DNA of 64,000 bases from Rhodobacteraceae bacterium HLUCCA12 (GCA_001314715.1 LJSV01000002.1:301533-365532); one strand, 5' to 3'. Shown: positions 52,837 to 62,436, numbered from the stretch's first letter. Numbers and translations: made by a program. Notes: a model not told the origin generated them from the letters alone.

Positions 52837-53619
52837 ATGGCCAACTATCAGTCGATGCGCGCAGCCACCACCGGTGCGCTTGGCGCCCGGATCGACGCCG
52901 GGCTTCGCGCCCATATGAACAAGGTCTACGGCACGATGGCCGTGGGCATGCTGATCACAGCTCTTGCGGCCTGGGCCATCGCCGGCCTGGCCACCACCAG
53001 CGACCCCGCCTCGGCCGCAGCAGAATTGCCCAACGGCACCATGCTGACCGGGCTTGGCGCCGCGATCTATGGTTCTGCGCTGCGCTGGGTGATCATGTTC
53101 GCACCGCTGGCCTTCATTCTCTTCGGTTGGGGTGCGCTGATGCGCCGCGCCTCGGCGGCGGGGGTCCAACTGGGCTTTTTCGTCTTCTCGGCGGCCATCG
53201 GCCTGTCGCTGAGTTCGATCTTCCTGGTCTTTACCAGCTATTCGATCGTGCAGACCTTCCTGGTCACCGCGATTGCCTTCGCGGGTCTCAGCCTGTTCGG
53301 CTATACCACCAAGAAGAACCTGTCGGGGATGGGCACGTTCCTGATCATGGGCGTGATCGGCCTGATCATTGCCATGGTGATCAACATCTTCCTGCAGTCG
53401 CCGGCCATGATGTTCGCGATCTCGGCCATTGGTGTGCTGGTCTTTGCTGGGCTGACGGCTTTCCACACGCAGGAGATCAAGAACACCTATGTCGCCCATG
53501 CCGCCCAGGGCGATCAGGAATGGCTGGACAAGGCCGCGATCGATGGTGCCCTGTCGCTTTACATCAGCTTCCTGAACATGTTCCAGTTCCTGCTGATGTT
53601 CATGGGGCAGCAGGAATAA
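52837..53619 (+). CDS. Bax inhibitor-1 / YccA family membrane protein
   Basis: 260 residues with seven predicted membrane helices and the BI-1 family pattern: HMNKVYGTMAVGMLITALAAW, PLAFILFGWGALMRR, FFVFSAAIGLSLSSIFLVF, VTAIAFAGLSLFGYTTKKNLSGMG, and the final AIDGALSLYISFLNMFQFLL with the conserved acidic residue before the last helix. Homologues are YbhL/YccA in E. coli (modulators of FtsH) and pH-sensitive calcium leak channels in Bacillus. AACGGAGGGAA precedes ATG 52837; terminator downstream, so monocistronic. Confidence 0.92.
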   Translation: MANYQSMRAATTGALGARIDAGLRAHMNKVYGTMAVGMLITALAAWAIAGLATTSDPASAAAELPNGTMLTGLGAAIYGSALRWVIMFAPLAFILFGWGALMRRASAAGVQLGFFVFSAAIGLSLSSIFLVFTSYSIVQTFLVTAIAFAGLSLFGYTTKKNLSGMGTFLIMGVIGLIIAMVINIFLQSPAMMFAISAIGVLVFAGLTAFHTQEIKNTYVAHAAQGDQEWLDKAAIDGALSLYISFLNMFQFLLMFMGQQE

Positions 53620-53643
53620 CCAGGCCCAATGCCTGTCTTCAAG

Positions 53644-53670
53644 GGCCGGTCGCGAGACCGGCCTTTTCTT
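53644..53670 (+). terminator. Rho-independent terminator after BI-1 gene
   Basis: GGCCGGTC (53644-53651), loop GCGA, GACCGGCC (53656-53663), followed by TTTTCTTT. It lies 24 bases after the stop. Confidence 0.88.
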
Positions 53671-53774
53671 TGCGTGTGCGGCATCGCAGGCCGCGCGCGC
53701 TTGTTTTTTGTGCGATTGCAGGGCGAAAGCCCAAAAATCCCTGTTTCCAGAATGCGAAATGCGGTCTAGGCTTG

Positions 53775-53785
53775 CTGCAATGCAA
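53775..53785. promoter_or_regulatory. Near-match PhaR site upstream of phaR
   Basis: CTGCAATGCAA differs from CTGC-N3-GCAG only in the last base. It is 19-29 bases upstream of the phaR start, where autorepression has been shown in other bacteria. Confidence 0.5.
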
Positions 53786-53803
53786 TAACAGGGGGCGCCA
53801 CCC

Positions 53804-54397
53804 GTGCCGGATACCGACAAACCGCTGTTGATCAAGCGCTATGCCAGCCGCAGGCTCTACAATACCGAAAGCAGCGATTACGTCACGCTGGAGGATATCG
53901 CGCGGTTCATTCGTGCGGGGCGGGCTGTCCAGATCATCGACCTGAAAAGCGGCGATGACCTGACCCGGCAATACCTGCTGCAGATCATCGCCGAACATGA
54001 AAGCCGCGGCGAGAACGTCCTGCCGCTGGATGTTCTGACCGATCTTGTGCGCAGCTACACCGCGCAGGCGCAGTCGGTCGTGCCGCAATTCCTGGCGATG
54101 TCGTTCGAGATGCTGCGCGAGGGGCCGGGCAAGTTCGCCGAGCAGATGAATGCCATGAACCCGATGATGCAGCAGATGTCCAAGATGCCGGGATTCGAGG
54201 CGATGCAACGCCAGCAGCAGGCCTTTTTGCAGTCGATGATGGCGGGCTGGCCGGGCATGGGCGAACCCGATGCCGAGGGCAAGGACGACACCACAGGCGC
54301 GTCCGCTTCGGATGCGGCAACCGACCCGGACGATCTGAACGAGATCAAGCGCCAACTCGCCGCGCTTGAGGCCAAGCTGTCGAAGCTGGGCAAGTAA
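53804..54397 (+). CDS. phaR: Polyhydroxyalkanoate synthesis repressor PhaR
   Basis: 197 residues. N-terminal PHB/PHA accumulation regulator DNA-binding domain (about 8-68): LIKRYASRRLYNTESSDYVT, LEDIARFIRAGRAVQIIDLKSGDDLT. The middle (SVVPQFLAMSFEMLREG, Met/Gln-rich NPMMQQMSKMPGFEAMQRQQQ) resembles granule-binding segments; the C-terminal LNEIKRQLAALEAKLSKL is a coiled coil. PhaR represses phaP and itself and is titrated by polymer. The start is GTG 53804. Unusually it is not beside phaP but about 10 kb from phaC. A near-consensus site upstream suggests autoregulation. Confidence 0.93.
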   Translation: MPDTDKPLLIKRYASRRLYNTESSDYVTLEDIARFIRAGRAVQIIDLKSGDDLTRQYLLQIIAEHESRGENVLPLDVLTDLVRSYTAQAQSVVPQFLAMSFEMLREGPGKFAEQMNAMNPMMQQMSKMPGFEAMQRQQQAFLQSMMAGWPGMGEPDAEGKDDTTGASASDAATDPDDLNEIKRQLAALEAKLSKLGK

Positions 54398-54438
54398 GCC
54401 CTTCTATTGCCCGACGCGGGCCGCGCCGCGCCGGCGGA

Positions 54439-54843
54439 TCACAGCACCATCTGGGTTTGCGTGATCAAGGCGGCAACCTTGCCATCGCCCCGTGTCATGG
54501 TGATCTGCCAGACCATCGTCTTGCGCCCACGGTGGACCGGCACGGCGACGGCGCGCACGGTATCGCCCAGCTCGACCGGGCGAATGAAATTGGTCTTGCT
54601 TTCCAGCGTGGTCGTTCCCTGTTCGGGGGTGATGTTCAGAAAGGTTGCGGTTCCGCCCAGATTGTCGGCCAGCGCGACGATCGCACCGCCATGAAGCTTG
54701 CCGTTGCGGTTGGCCAGCTCATCGGTGACGGCCAGCTCGGCCTCGACCCGATCGGCGCTGGCGCAGACGATGTGCAGGCCCAGCAAGCGGGCGAAGGGCG
54801 GTTGATTGGCGGCGATCCGGTCGAGTTCAGCTTGGTCGTACAT
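54439..54843 (-). CDS. PaaI-family hotdog thioesterase
   Basis: 134 residues from ATG 54843 (MYDQAELDRIA). Hotdog fold: ELANRNGKLHGGAIVALADNLGGTAT, with the HGG motif, on the long central helix, then TLESKTNFIRPVELGDTVRAVAVPVHRGRKTMVWQI strands. Hydrolyses acyl-CoA or aryl-CoA thioesters; substrate not known. Convergent with phaR (41 bases) and 29 bases after... rimO ends 30 bases further along the same strand, so rimO follows it in transcription. Confidence 0.87.
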   Translation of the reverse strand: MYDQAELDRIAANQPPFARLLGLHIVCASADRVEAELAVTDELANRNGKLHGGAIVALADNLGGTATFLNITPEQGTTTLESKTNFIRPVELGDTVRAVAVPVHRGRKTMVWQITMTRGDGKVAALITQTQMVL

Positions 54844-54872
54844 GGCATCTTTCGCGTGGGTTGGGGCGGGGA

Positions 54873-56246
54873 TCAACGGGCCGGGCGGCCCCACAGGTCA
54901 TAATCGCTGGCCTCGTCGACCGTCACGGTCAGAATGTCGCCGGGGGTCAGGCCGTCAAAATCGTCGTCGATGAACAGGTTCCCGTCGATCTCGGGGGCAT
55001 CCGCCCAGGTCCGGCAGGTTGCCCCATCCTCATCGACGGAATCCACAATCACCTCTAGCCGGCGGCCGACCTTGGCGGCCAGCCTGGCCTCGGAAATCGC
55101 TTGCGCCTTTTGCATGAAGCGATCCCAGCGTTCCTGCTTGACTTCGTCGGGCACATGATCGGGCAAATCGTTCGAACGCGCGCCCCGGACGTTTTCATAC
55201 TGAAAGCAGCCGACCCGGTCCAGTTGCGCCTCGTCCAGCCAGCCCAGCAGCGTCTGGAACTCGGCCTCGGTTTCGCCTGGATAACCCACGATGAAGGTCG
55301 AGCGCAGGGTGATCTCCGGGCAATCAACGCGCCACCGGGCAATCTCGTCCAGCGTTTTCGCGGTCGCGGCGGGCCGGGCCATGCGCTTGAGCACATCGGG
55401 ATGGGCATGCTGGAACGGGATGTCGAGATAGGGCAGCACCAGCCCCTCGGCCATCAGCGGGATCAGGTCGCGAACATGGGGATAGGGATAGACATAGTGC
55501 AGACGGACCCAGGCGCCCAGGCTGCCCAGATCGCGCGCCAGATCGGTGATATGCGCACGATGGCCACGCTCGCTGGCATGTTTGAGATCGACGCCATAGG
55601 CCGATGTATCCTGGCTGATTACCAGAAGTTCGCGCACACCGGCCTCGACCAGCTTTTCGGCCTCGCGCAGGACCGCATGGGCGGGGCGGCTTTGCAACCG
55701 CCCGCGCATGTCCGGGATGATGCAGAAGCGGCATTTATGATTGCAGCCCTCGGAAATCTTGAGGTAGCTGTAATGACGCGGCGTCAGGCGCACGCCGGCC
55801 GCGGGCAGCAGGTCGATGAACGGATCGGGCGCGGGCGGAACGGCCGTGTGAACAGCGTCCAGCACCTGTTCATACTGGTGCGGGCCGGTCACGGCCATCA
55901 CGCGCGGGTGGGCGCCGGTGATGTAGTCGGGCTCGGCCCCCAGGCAGCCAGTGACGATGACCCGCCCGTTTTCGCGAAGCGCCTCGCCGATGGCGTCGAG
56001 GCTTTCGGCCTTGGCGCTGTCCAGAAAGCCGCAGGTGTTGACGATCACGGCGTCAGCGCCCTGATAGTCCGGCGATATCGTATAGCCCTCGGCGCGCAGG
56101 CGCGTCAGGATGCGTTCACTGTCGACCAGCGCCTTTGGGCAGCCAAGGCTGACCATGCCCACCGTCGGTTGACCCGGGCGCGGCGTTTCGGTGATCCGGG
56201 CGCGCGGCGCAAGGTCCGGGCGAAGGTCGGGCGGGTTCTGGGTCAT
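54873..56246 (-). CDS. rimO: Ribosomal protein S12 methylthiotransferase RimO
   Basis: Radical-SAM enzyme adding a methylthio group to the conserved Asp of S12. 457 residues from ATG 56246 ([10 protein letters not shown]); ATG 56255 adds three residues. N-terminal UPF0004 domain with cluster cysteines C36 ([12 protein letters not shown]), C72 ([13 protein letters not shown]) and C101 (TGCLGA); radical-SAM C168-x3-C172-x2-C175 ([13 protein letters not shown]); C-terminal TRAM domain. [12 protein letters not shown] distinguishes RimO from MiaB. It lies on the same strand as and upstream of the thioesterase gene. Confidence 0.95.
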   Translation of the reverse strand: MTQNPPDLRPDLAPRARITETPRPGQPTVGMVSLGCPKALVDSERILTRLRAEGYTISPDYQGADAVIVNTCGFLDSAKAESLDAIGEALRENGRVIVTGCLGAEPDYITGAHPRVMAVTGPHQYEQVLDAVHTAVPPAPDPFIDLLPAAGVRLTPRHYSYLKISEGCNHKCRFCIIPDMRGRLQSRPAHAVLREAEKLVEAGVRELLVISQDTSAYGVDLKHASERGHRAHITDLARDLGSLGAWVRLHYVYPYPHVRDLIPLMAEGLVLPYLDIPFQHAHPDVLKRMARPAATAKTLDEIARWRVDCPEITLRSTFIVGYPGETEAEFQTLLGWLDEAQLDRVGCFQYENVRGARSNDLPDHVPDEVKQERWDRFMQKAQAISEARLAAKVGRRLEVIVDSVDEDGATCRTWADAPEIDGNLFIDDDFDGLTPGDILTVTVDEASDYDLWGRPAR

Positions 56247-56306
56247 GGCGCGCATATAATGGGTGCGGGCCGGGGCGGGAAGGGTTGATTTGCGTTTCCA
56301 AGCGGG

Positions 56307-56365
56307 CCGCGCCTTCGGCGCGGGTACCGTTTGAGCCCGGCCAGCCCCTTGCGGGGCAGACCGGG
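56307..56365. repeat. Tandem hairpins between cytochrome b561 and rimO genes
   Basis: CCGCGCC-TTC-GGCGCGG (56307-56323), then a two-part stem: CCCGG (56336-56340)/CCGGG (56361-56365) around GCCCC-TTGC-GGGGC (56344-56357). It may end cytochrome b561 transcription (its stop is at 56389, minus strand) or be a REP-like unit. No T run. Confidence 0.45.
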
Positions 56366-56388
56366 CGGCGGGTGCCCGTGGCCGATGA

Positions 56389-56910
56389 TCAGCGCGGTCC
56401 GAACCACATCCGCGCCATGAGCCCGTCGCGGCGCAGGAACTGGTGCCAGAGCGCGGCGGCCACATGCAGCGCGATCAGCGCCATCAGCACCGATGCGACG
56501 ATACCATGCACCGCGCGGCCCGGATGATCGAAGCGTTCGGGCATCGGGCCGGTGCCGAACACGGCATCGGGCAGGCCGGAATCGCGCGCAAACAGCAGGC
56601 CGGACACGGCCATCGCAAGGACCGCGCCATAAAGTGCCCAATGCGTGAGCGGCCCGAGCCGGTCGAGGAACGCGTTACCGGTGCGGGCACGCGGTGGCGT
56701 GCGCGTGGACAGCCGCAGCACCAGGCGCACCGCCATCAGCGCCAGCGTCACGATGCCCAGCCCCATGTGCAGCCGGAACGAGATCAGCTTTGCCGGGTCG
56801 TCATTGGCCAGCGGATCCAGCACCAGCGTTCCTGCGAACAGAAGTCCGACCACGCAAAACGCCAGGATCCAGTGCAGGGCGACAAGGGCGGGATGGTAAC
56901 GGCTGGGCAT
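56389..56910 (-). CDS. Cytochrome b561-type diheme membrane protein
   Basis: 173 residues from ATG 56910 ([14 protein letters not shown]); ATG 56937 would add nine. Four membrane helices with histidines placed as heme-b ligands: [64 protein letters not shown]. The length and Y-x-x-x-x-x-x-HW start are those of the bacterial YodB/YceJ cytochrome b561 family, which pass electrons between quinone and periplasmic partners. No partner gene adjoins. Confidence 0.88.
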   Translation of the reverse strand: MPSRYHPALVALHWILAFCVVGLLFAGTLVLDPLANDDPAKLISFRLHMGLGIVTLALMAVRLVLRLSTRTPPRARTGNAFLDRLGPLTHWALYGAVLAMAVSGLLFARDSGLPDAVFGTGPMPERFDHPGRAVHGIVASVLMALIALHVAAALWHQFLRRDGLMARMWFGPR

Positions 56911-57007
56911 GGCATTCACCGGGCTGTTGCGGAGCATGCCTCAAAGCTTGCCTTGCCGGATCGCCCGACGCAAGGACCGGCGCAAGGGTGTGGCAAAGCG
57001 GCGCGTG

Positions 57008-57805
57008 CTAACGAAACCGGGGCGGGCGTTTTTGCATCTCGGCCATGACGGCCTCGATCTGGTTGGCGCTGCCGATGATCGCGGCCTGAAGGCGCGCCTC
57101 CAGCGCCAGCCCGCTGTCGTCACCGGGCCAGCATTGCCGCACCAGTGCCTTGGCGCCCCGCGCCGCGTCGGGATTGCGCTGGGCAATCGCACGGGCCAGC
57201 GCGCGGGCCTCGGTCAGAGGGTCATCGGCCAGCCGGGTGACAAGGCCCAGCCGCGCAGCCTCATCCGCTGCGATGACGCGCGCGCTCAGCATCAGCTCCA
57301 GCGCGTGGTCGGCCCGCATCACCCCCGGCAGCAGCCGGGTCAGCCCCATATCCGGGATCAGGCCCCAGCGCGCCTCCATGATCGACAGGCGGGTTTCCGG
57401 CGCGGCCAGCCGGATGTCGGCCCCCAGCGCCAGTTGCAGCCCGGCCCCGAACACCGGCCCGTGCAACGCGGCGATCACGGGCACCGGCAGGTCCGCCCAG
57501 ACGGTGCACGGATGCTGGAACCGATTCGCCGCGCGTCCCGGCGGCGGGGTGACGATCTCGGCGCGCAGATCCTCGATCCGGCTGGCAAAGGACATCAGAA
57601 GCGCGGTGTCGATACCGGCGCAAAAGCCCTTTCCCTGACCGTGCAGGATCACCGCGCGCAGCCCTTCGGTCTCGGCCAGCGTCGTACCGGCCGTGGATAG
57701 GGCGTCGAACATCGCCTCGTCCATGGCATTGATCTTGTCGGGTCGTGCAAGCGCGACCTCGGCGATGCCGTCGGCGATGGTGATGTCCAGCCGGTCGTTG
57801 GTCAT
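57008..57805 (-). CDS. Crotonase/enoyl-CoA hydratase family protein
   Basis: 265 residues from ATG 57805 (MTNDRLDITIADGIAEVALARPDKINAMD). Oxyanion-hole loops HGQGKGFCAGIDTALL and LHGPVFGAGLQLALGADIRLAAP; MEARWGLIPDMGLTRLLPGVM follows, with Glu replaced by Ala-Arg-Trp at one usual catalytic place and Asp in IPDMG at the other, so isomerase-like chemistry is possible. Differs clearly from the paralogue at 10534. Substrate unknown. Divergent from the AsmA gene. Confidence 0.87.
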   Translation of the reverse strand: MTNDRLDITIADGIAEVALARPDKINAMDEAMFDALSTAGTTLAETEGLRAVILHGQGKGFCAGIDTALLMSFASRIEDLRAEIVTPPPGRAANRFQHPCTVWADLPVPVIAALHGPVFGAGLQLALGADIRLAAPETRLSIMEARWGLIPDMGLTRLLPGVMRADHALELMLSARVIAADEAARLGLVTRLADDPLTEARALARAIAQRNPDAARGAKALVRQCWPGDDSGLALEARLQAAIIGSANQIEAVMAEMQKRPPRFR

Positions 57806-57954
57806 GGGCCGATCCGTTGAAACATGCAAAGCCCCCCTTAGCACGCGCGCAGGGTCGCGCAGCCTTGCCTTGCGTGCAAGTGCGACGTTGGGGCAGGGCG
57901 GTTCCTGCGTGCTTTGGTCGCCGCAACGTGACGGCGCCGCCATGTTGCCGGTGC

Positions 57955-57982
57955 TTGTGCCGGGGTCAGGCTTTGCTAAGCT
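57955..57982 (+). promoter_or_regulatory. Candidate promoter of asmA-like gene
   Basis: TTGTGC (57955-57960), 16-base spacer, TAAGCT (57977-57982), 47 bases before the AsmA ATG. The rest of the 224-base gap shows nothing else. Confidence 0.35.
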
Positions 57983-58029
57983 TCGCGAGAAGTTGCGATC
58001 ATCAGGGGCCACCGGGCCGGGGAGGCGGA

Positions 58030-60078
58030 ATGCGCTGGATCATCCGAACGCTGGGCGTCATCGTGTCGCTTGTCGTCCTGGCCGTGGCGGCCCTGTTCCT
58101 GATCCCGGCCGAACGGATCGCGGGCGTCGTCGCGCAACGGTTCGAAACCGCCACCGGCCGGCAAATGACGATCGCGGGCGACGTCAGGCCCAGCATCTTT
58201 CCGGTGATCGGTGCGCGCGTCGAGGATGTGAGCATCGCCAATCCGCCCTGGGCGGACAGCACCCCCATGCTGCAAGCCGAATCCGTGGATATGGGGCTTG
58301 ATCTGGCGGCCTTGCTGCGTGGTGACTTCGTGGTGCGCCGCTTCGAAGCGGTCGGGCCGCGAATCCTGGTCGAGCGTGCCGAGGATGGGCGCCTGAACTG
58401 GCTGTTCGAAACACCCTCGTCTGACGCGGCGCCCGCGCCTGATGAGGGCGGCGGTACCGGATTGCAGGGCCTGTCGCTGGAACGCGCGGTGATCACCGAC
58501 GCGGCGGTGCGGGTCATCGACCGCGCCGCCGGCACCGATCTTCAGTTCGAGGCGCTCGACCTGACCCTGAGCATGCCGGAATTCGATGGGCCGGGCAGCC
58601 TGACCTTGTCAGGGCAGCGCGGCGGTCAGGCGTTCGAGGCCGAGGCGCGGATCGGCTCGGTCGCGGGCATTCTGGGTGGCGAGGTCGAGTCGCTGTCGGC
58701 CAGCCTGAGCGCGGGCGATACCGAAGCCGGGTTCGAGGGGCGCGGCGGCCTTCAACCACTGGCCGCCGAGGGGCGCGTATCCTTGCAAGGGCCGGGCGTG
58801 GCGCCCATGATGGCGCTGGCCGGGCTTGACGGGGGCGAACCGATCCCCGAGGCCGCGCGGCCCCTGGCGTTGAACGGGCAGGTGACGCTGGCGCCCGAGG
58901 GCAGCGTGCATCTGCGCGAGACCAGTCTGGAGCTTGGCCCGAACCGCGTGGCGATGGCGCTGGACCTGACGCTTGATGGCGCGCGCCCGCATCTGAGCGG
59001 GGATATCAGCGCCGAGACCCTGGACCTGCGCGCCTTTACCGACACGGGCACGGCGGGCGGCGGCGATGGCGGAAACGGCGGTGGCGCATCGGGCTGGCCG
59101 CGCGATCCGATCGATGCCTCGGCGCTGGGGCTGATGGATGCCGCGCTCGCCATTCGGCTTGGCCCTGTGCAAAGCGGGATCGTCGATCTGGAATCACTGC
59201 GCGCGGACGTGACCATCGACAATGCCCGCGCGGTCATGGCCATGCAGGAGGCGCGCTTGTTCGATGGCGTTCTGCGGGGCGAGTTGGTGGCCAACAACCG
59301 CTCGGGCCTGTCGGTCGGTGGCGATCTGAACATGGAGGGCGTGGGCCTGCTGCCGCTGTTGCGCCAGTTTGCCGGGTTCGAACGCCTGACCGGCACCGGG
59401 GCGCTGGATCTGCGGTTTCTGGGCGTGGGCAATTCGCTGGATGCGATCTTGCGCAGCCTGTCGGGCGAGGGGCAAATGGAACTGGGCGAGGGCGAGATCA
59501 TCGGCTTCGACCTGGCCGGGATGCTGCGCAATCTGGACCTGTCCTATATGGGCGAGGAAAACCGCACGATCTATCAAAGCCTGACCGGCAGCTTCACGAT
59601 GGAAAACGGCGTCTTGCGCAATGACGATCTGCGCATGGAGGCCTCGCGCGTTTCGGTCGGGGGCGACGGCAGCGTCGATCTGGGCGGGCAGAGCCTGGAC
59701 TATCGCGTGATCCCCGAAGCGCTGCGCAATGCCGAGACGGGCGAAGCGCTGCGCGTGCCGCTACTGATCACCGGGCCCTGGAATGCACCGCGTTTTCGCC
59801 TGGACCTGGAAGGCCTGACCGAGGAAAGGCTCCGCGAAGAAGCCGAGCGCCTGGAAGAACGCGCCCGCCAAGAGGCCGACCGCCTTGAGCGCCGCGCGCG
59901 CCGCAGGCTCGACCGTGAACTGGAAGGGCGGCTTGGCGGCGGCGAAGATGGGGGCGAGGATGGTGCCGGCGAGGCCGACTCCGAACGCCCGCGCAACCGG
60001 CTGGAGCAGGAGATCGGACGCGGGCTGCGCGGCCTTCTGGGCGGCGATGAGACGCAAGAGGATGACGCGGAAAACTGA
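58030..60078 (+). CDS. AsmA family protein
   Basis: 682 residues. One N-terminal membrane helix (IIRTLGVIVSLVVLAVAALFLI), then ERIAGVVAQRFETATGRQMTIAGDVRPSIFPVIGARVEDVSIANPPWA, the AsmA signature, and a long beta-rich periplasmic body; AsmA proteins are now seen as bridge-like lipid carriers that affect the outer membrane. The C-terminal core LRFLGVGNSLDAILRSLSGEGQMELGEGEI..DLAGMLRNLDL is the AsmA_2 part. The last 110 residues are a charged Arg/Glu helix (EERLREEAERLEERARQEAD) and an acidic tail. GGAGGCGGA directly precedes ATG 58030. Confidence 0.9.
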   Translation: MRWIIRTLGVIVSLVVLAVAALFLIPAERIAGVVAQRFETATGRQMTIAGDVRPSIFPVIGARVEDVSIANPPWADSTPMLQAESVDMGLDLAALLRGDFVVRRFEAVGPRILVERAEDGRLNWLFETPSSDAAPAPDEGGGTGLQGLSLERAVITDAAVRVIDRAAGTDLQFEALDLTLSMPEFDGPGSLTLSGQRGGQAFEAEARIGSVAGILGGEVESLSASLSAGDTEAGFEGRGGLQPLAAEGRVSLQGPGVAPMMALAGLDGGEPIPEAARPLALNGQVTLAPEGSVHLRETSLELGPNRVAMALDLTLDGARPHLSGDISAETLDLRAFTDTGTAGGGDGGNGGGASGWPRDPIDASALGLMDAALAIRLGPVQSGIVDLESLRADVTIDNARAVMAMQEARLFDGVLRGELVANNRSGLSVGGDLNMEGVGLLPLLRQFAGFERLTGTGALDLRFLGVGNSLDAILRSLSGEGQMELGEGEIIGFDLAGMLRNLDLSYMGEENRTIYQSLTGSFTMENGVLRNDDLRMEASRVSVGGDGSVDLGGQSLDYRVIPEALRNAETGEALRVPLLITGPWNAPRFRLDLEGLTEERLREEAERLEERARQEADRLERRARRRLDRELEGRLGGGEDGGEDGAGEADSERPRNRLEQEIGRGLRGLLGGDETQEDDAEN

Positions 60079-60128
60079 CCTGCCGCGCGTCACCGCGGTG
60101 TTCGCAGCAAAGCTGAAAGGAGAGGAAC

Positions 60129-60515
60129 ATGGCCTATACCCATGATCGCGTTATCGCCGATACTGATTTCGACGCCGTGGATTCCCGTATCCGGGCAGCC
60201 CTGGCCGAAAAGGGCTTTGGCGTCCTGTCCGAAATCGATGTCGCCGCCACGCTCAGGGCCAAGATCGGGGCCGAGATCGGCGCCTACCGCATTCTGGGGG
60301 CATGCAATCCGGGCCTGGCGCACCGGGCGATCCAGGTCGAACCGCGCGTCGGCGCCATGCTTCCGTGCAACGTGATCCTGCGCGCGGTCGAGGGCGGTAT
60401 CGAGATCAGCGCGATCGACCCGCTGGCCTCGATGGCGGCCATCGACAACCCGCCGCTGAAAGAGATCGCGGCCGAGGTGCGCGACATGTTGAAAAGTGCG
60501 GTCGATGCCGCCTGA
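60129..60515 (+). CDS. DUF302 domain-containing protein
   Basis: 128 residues, the full DUF302 fold: [34 protein letters not shown] (residues 14-47) and [33 protein letters not shown]. Function unknown; family members occur with heavy-metal and redox genes. Two conserved cysteines (CNPG and LPCNV) are present. GAAAGGAGAGGAAC precedes ATG 60129. It follows AsmA after 50 bases and converges on the cytochrome c gene (9 bases). Confidence 0.88.
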   Translation: MAYTHDRVIADTDFDAVDSRIRAALAEKGFGVLSEIDVAATLRAKIGAEIGAYRILGACNPGLAHRAIQVEPRVGAMLPCNVILRAVEGGIEISAIDPLASMAAIDNPPLKEIAAEVRDMLKSAVDAA

Positions 60516-60524
60516 GCGCGCGGG

Positions 60525-60950
60525 TCAGTTGCCCTGACGCTCCTGTTCGGTGCGCGCGGCCTGGAAATCCTGCGCCTCGGGCGGCCACGTGGATCGGATG
60601 AAAGCAAGGATCGCACGGATTTCGGCGTCGCTCAGGATCTCGCCGAAGGCGGGCATGGCTGAGTCGAAATCAACCCCCAGATCATCCAGAACCGCTTGCC
60701 CGCCGCGCTTTGTATAGTCGAACAAGAAGGCGTCGCCGTGGTGCCAGGTATGCCCCGTTTCGTCATGCGGCGGGGCCGGAAAGCGGCCATCGGCACCGGG
60801 GCGCTGCCAGTCCGGCGCGCCTTCAAGCTGCGCACCATGGCACGTGGCGCAGTGCCGGGCATAAAGCGCGCGGCCGCCCGGCGCGACCTCGCCCGCAAGA
60901 GGCGTGGCCACCAGCATGAGCAACAGGGCGGAGCGGGATATTCGAAGCAT
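60525..60950 (-). CDS. Small periplasmic c-type cytochrome
   Basis: 141 residues from ATG 60950 with signal peptide MLRISRSALLLMLVATPLAG. Heme motif CATCH at 34-38 (YARHCATCHGAQLEGAP); probable axial Met in FDSAMPAFGEILSDAEIRAILAFIRSTWP, the usual class I ending. WHHGDAFLFDYTKRGGQAV between them is typical of the cytochrome c proteins that accompany copper-handling or alcohol dehydrogenase systems; here it stands alone between a DUF302 gene and a divergent peptidase. Electron partner unknown. Confidence 0.88.
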   Translation of the reverse strand: MLRISRSALLLMLVATPLAGEVAPGGRALYARHCATCHGAQLEGAPDWQRPGADGRFPAPPHDETGHTWHHGDAFLFDYTKRGGQAVLDDLGVDFDSAMPAFGEILSDAEIRAILAFIRSTWPPEAQDFQAARTEQERQGN

Positions 60951-61062
60951 GGGACAGTCCTGACTCAACGCCGTGTCGCTGGCAATGCGGCAACACGCCC
61001 GCTCGGCCGCTGGCGACAGAGTGTGGCCTGCGCTATAGATCCCCGACGAACGGAGAAACAGG

Positions 61063-62436
61063 ATGAACAACCCCGCGCTTGCCCCGGTTTTCAACCATAT
61101 CGACAAGAATCGCGATGCCTTCGTCGCCCGGCTGCTGGACTATGTGCGCCAGCCCAGCATCAGCGCCCAGAATATCGGGATGGACGCGGCGGCGGCGCTG
61201 GCCGAATGGCATCTGCGCGCCCTCGGCATGACGGTCGAACGGATCGAGACGCCGGGGCATCCGATGCTTTTGGGGCAACTCGGCGACGATCCGGCGCGCC
61301 CGACGATCCTGTTCTACGGGCATTATGACGTGCAGCCGCCAGAGCCGCTGGAACACTGGGTTTCCCCGCCGTTCGAGCCGACGATCCGCGACGGGCGGAT
61401 CTATGCGCGCGGGGTCGCGGACAACAAGGGCCAGCACATGGCCCAGATCCTGGCCATCGAATCGCATCTCGCCGCGACCGGCGGCCTGCCCTGCAACGTG
61501 AAATTCCTGCTGGAGGGCGAAGAAGAGGTCGGCAGCCCGCATCTTGCGCAGGTGGTGCGCGACCACGCCGAACGCCTGCGCGCGGATCTGGTGGTGACGG
61601 CGGACGGCCCGATGCACCCTTCGGGCAGGGGCACGATCCTTTACGGGGTGCGCGGCGTCGCGTCGTTCGAACTGCGCGTCCGGACCGCCCGGCGCGATGC
61701 GCATTCGGGCAACTTCGGCGGGGTGATGCCGAATGCGATCTGGACGCTGGTGCATCTGCTGGCCACGATGAAGTCGCCGGACGGGCGCATCACCATCGAC
61801 GGCTTGGCCGATACCGTGCTGCCGCCGACCGAGGCAGAGCGCGCGGCCATGGCTCGCCTGCCGCTGGATATCGGCGCGGTGCTGGCGGATATGGGGATGA
61901 CCCGTCTGGATGCCCCGGCCGATCGGGACTATTTCGAACGGCTCATGTTTCAGCCCACGCTGACGATCAACGGGCTCCACGGCGGCTATGACGGGCCGGG
62001 GTCGAAAACCGTCCTGCCCGCCGAGGCGGTCGCCAAATGCGACATCCGGCTGGTCGAGGCCATGACGCCCGAGGCGGTCTTTGCCGCTGTCGAGGCCCAT
62101 GTCGCGCAACATGCCCCCGATGTGACCGTGATCCGGCAGGGGGCGATGCCCCCGTCGCGCACGTCGATGGACACGCCTGTCGCCGCCCTCCTGCGCAAGG
62201 CGGTCGCCGCGGCGCGCGATGGTGCGGTGCTGGATATTCCATCCATGGGCGGCAGCCTGCCCGATCATGCGTTCACCCGGATACTGGGTGTTCCCGCTTT
62301 CGTGGTGCCTTATGCCAATGCCGATTCGGCCAATCACGCGCCCAATGAAAACATGCGCATCGATTGCTTTCTGGCGGGAATTCGCACCGGCGCGGCCATT
62401 TTGACCGGGCTTGGCAACTGGACACCGGGGGGATGA
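61063..62436 (+). CDS. M20-family dipeptidase
   Basis: Cytosolic zinc peptidase of 457 residues, the long M20 form related to carnosinase (CNDP) and DapE. Metal ligands lie in ILFYGHYDVQPPEPLE (His), RGVADNKGQHMAQILAIE (bridging Asp), LLEGEEEVGSP (Glu-Glu) and SMGGSLPDHAFTRIL / NADSANHAPNENM (His). The lid domain (about 190-350: LRVRTARRDAHSGNFGGVMPNAIW) carries the dimer His. CGGAGAAACAGG precedes ATG 61063. Ends 7 bases before the 3' end of tRNA-His on the other strand. Confidence 0.92.
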   Translation: MNNPALAPVFNHIDKNRDAFVARLLDYVRQPSISAQNIGMDAAAALAEWHLRALGMTVERIETPGHPMLLGQLGDDPARPTILFYGHYDVQPPEPLEHWVSPPFEPTIRDGRIYARGVADNKGQHMAQILAIESHLAATGGLPCNVKFLLEGEEEVGSPHLAQVVRDHAERLRADLVVTADGPMHPSGRGTILYGVRGVASFELRVRTARRDAHSGNFGGVMPNAIWTLVHLLATMKSPDGRITIDGLADTVLPPTEAERAAMARLPLDIGAVLADMGMTRLDAPADRDYFERLMFQPTLTINGLHGGYDGPGSKTVLPAEAVAKCDIRLVEAMTPEAVFAAVEAHVAQHAPDVTVIRQGAMPPSRTSMDTPVAALLRKAVAAARDGAVLDIPSMGGSLPDHAFTRILGVPAFVVPYANADSANHAPNENMRIDCFLAGIRTGAAILTGLGNWTPGG

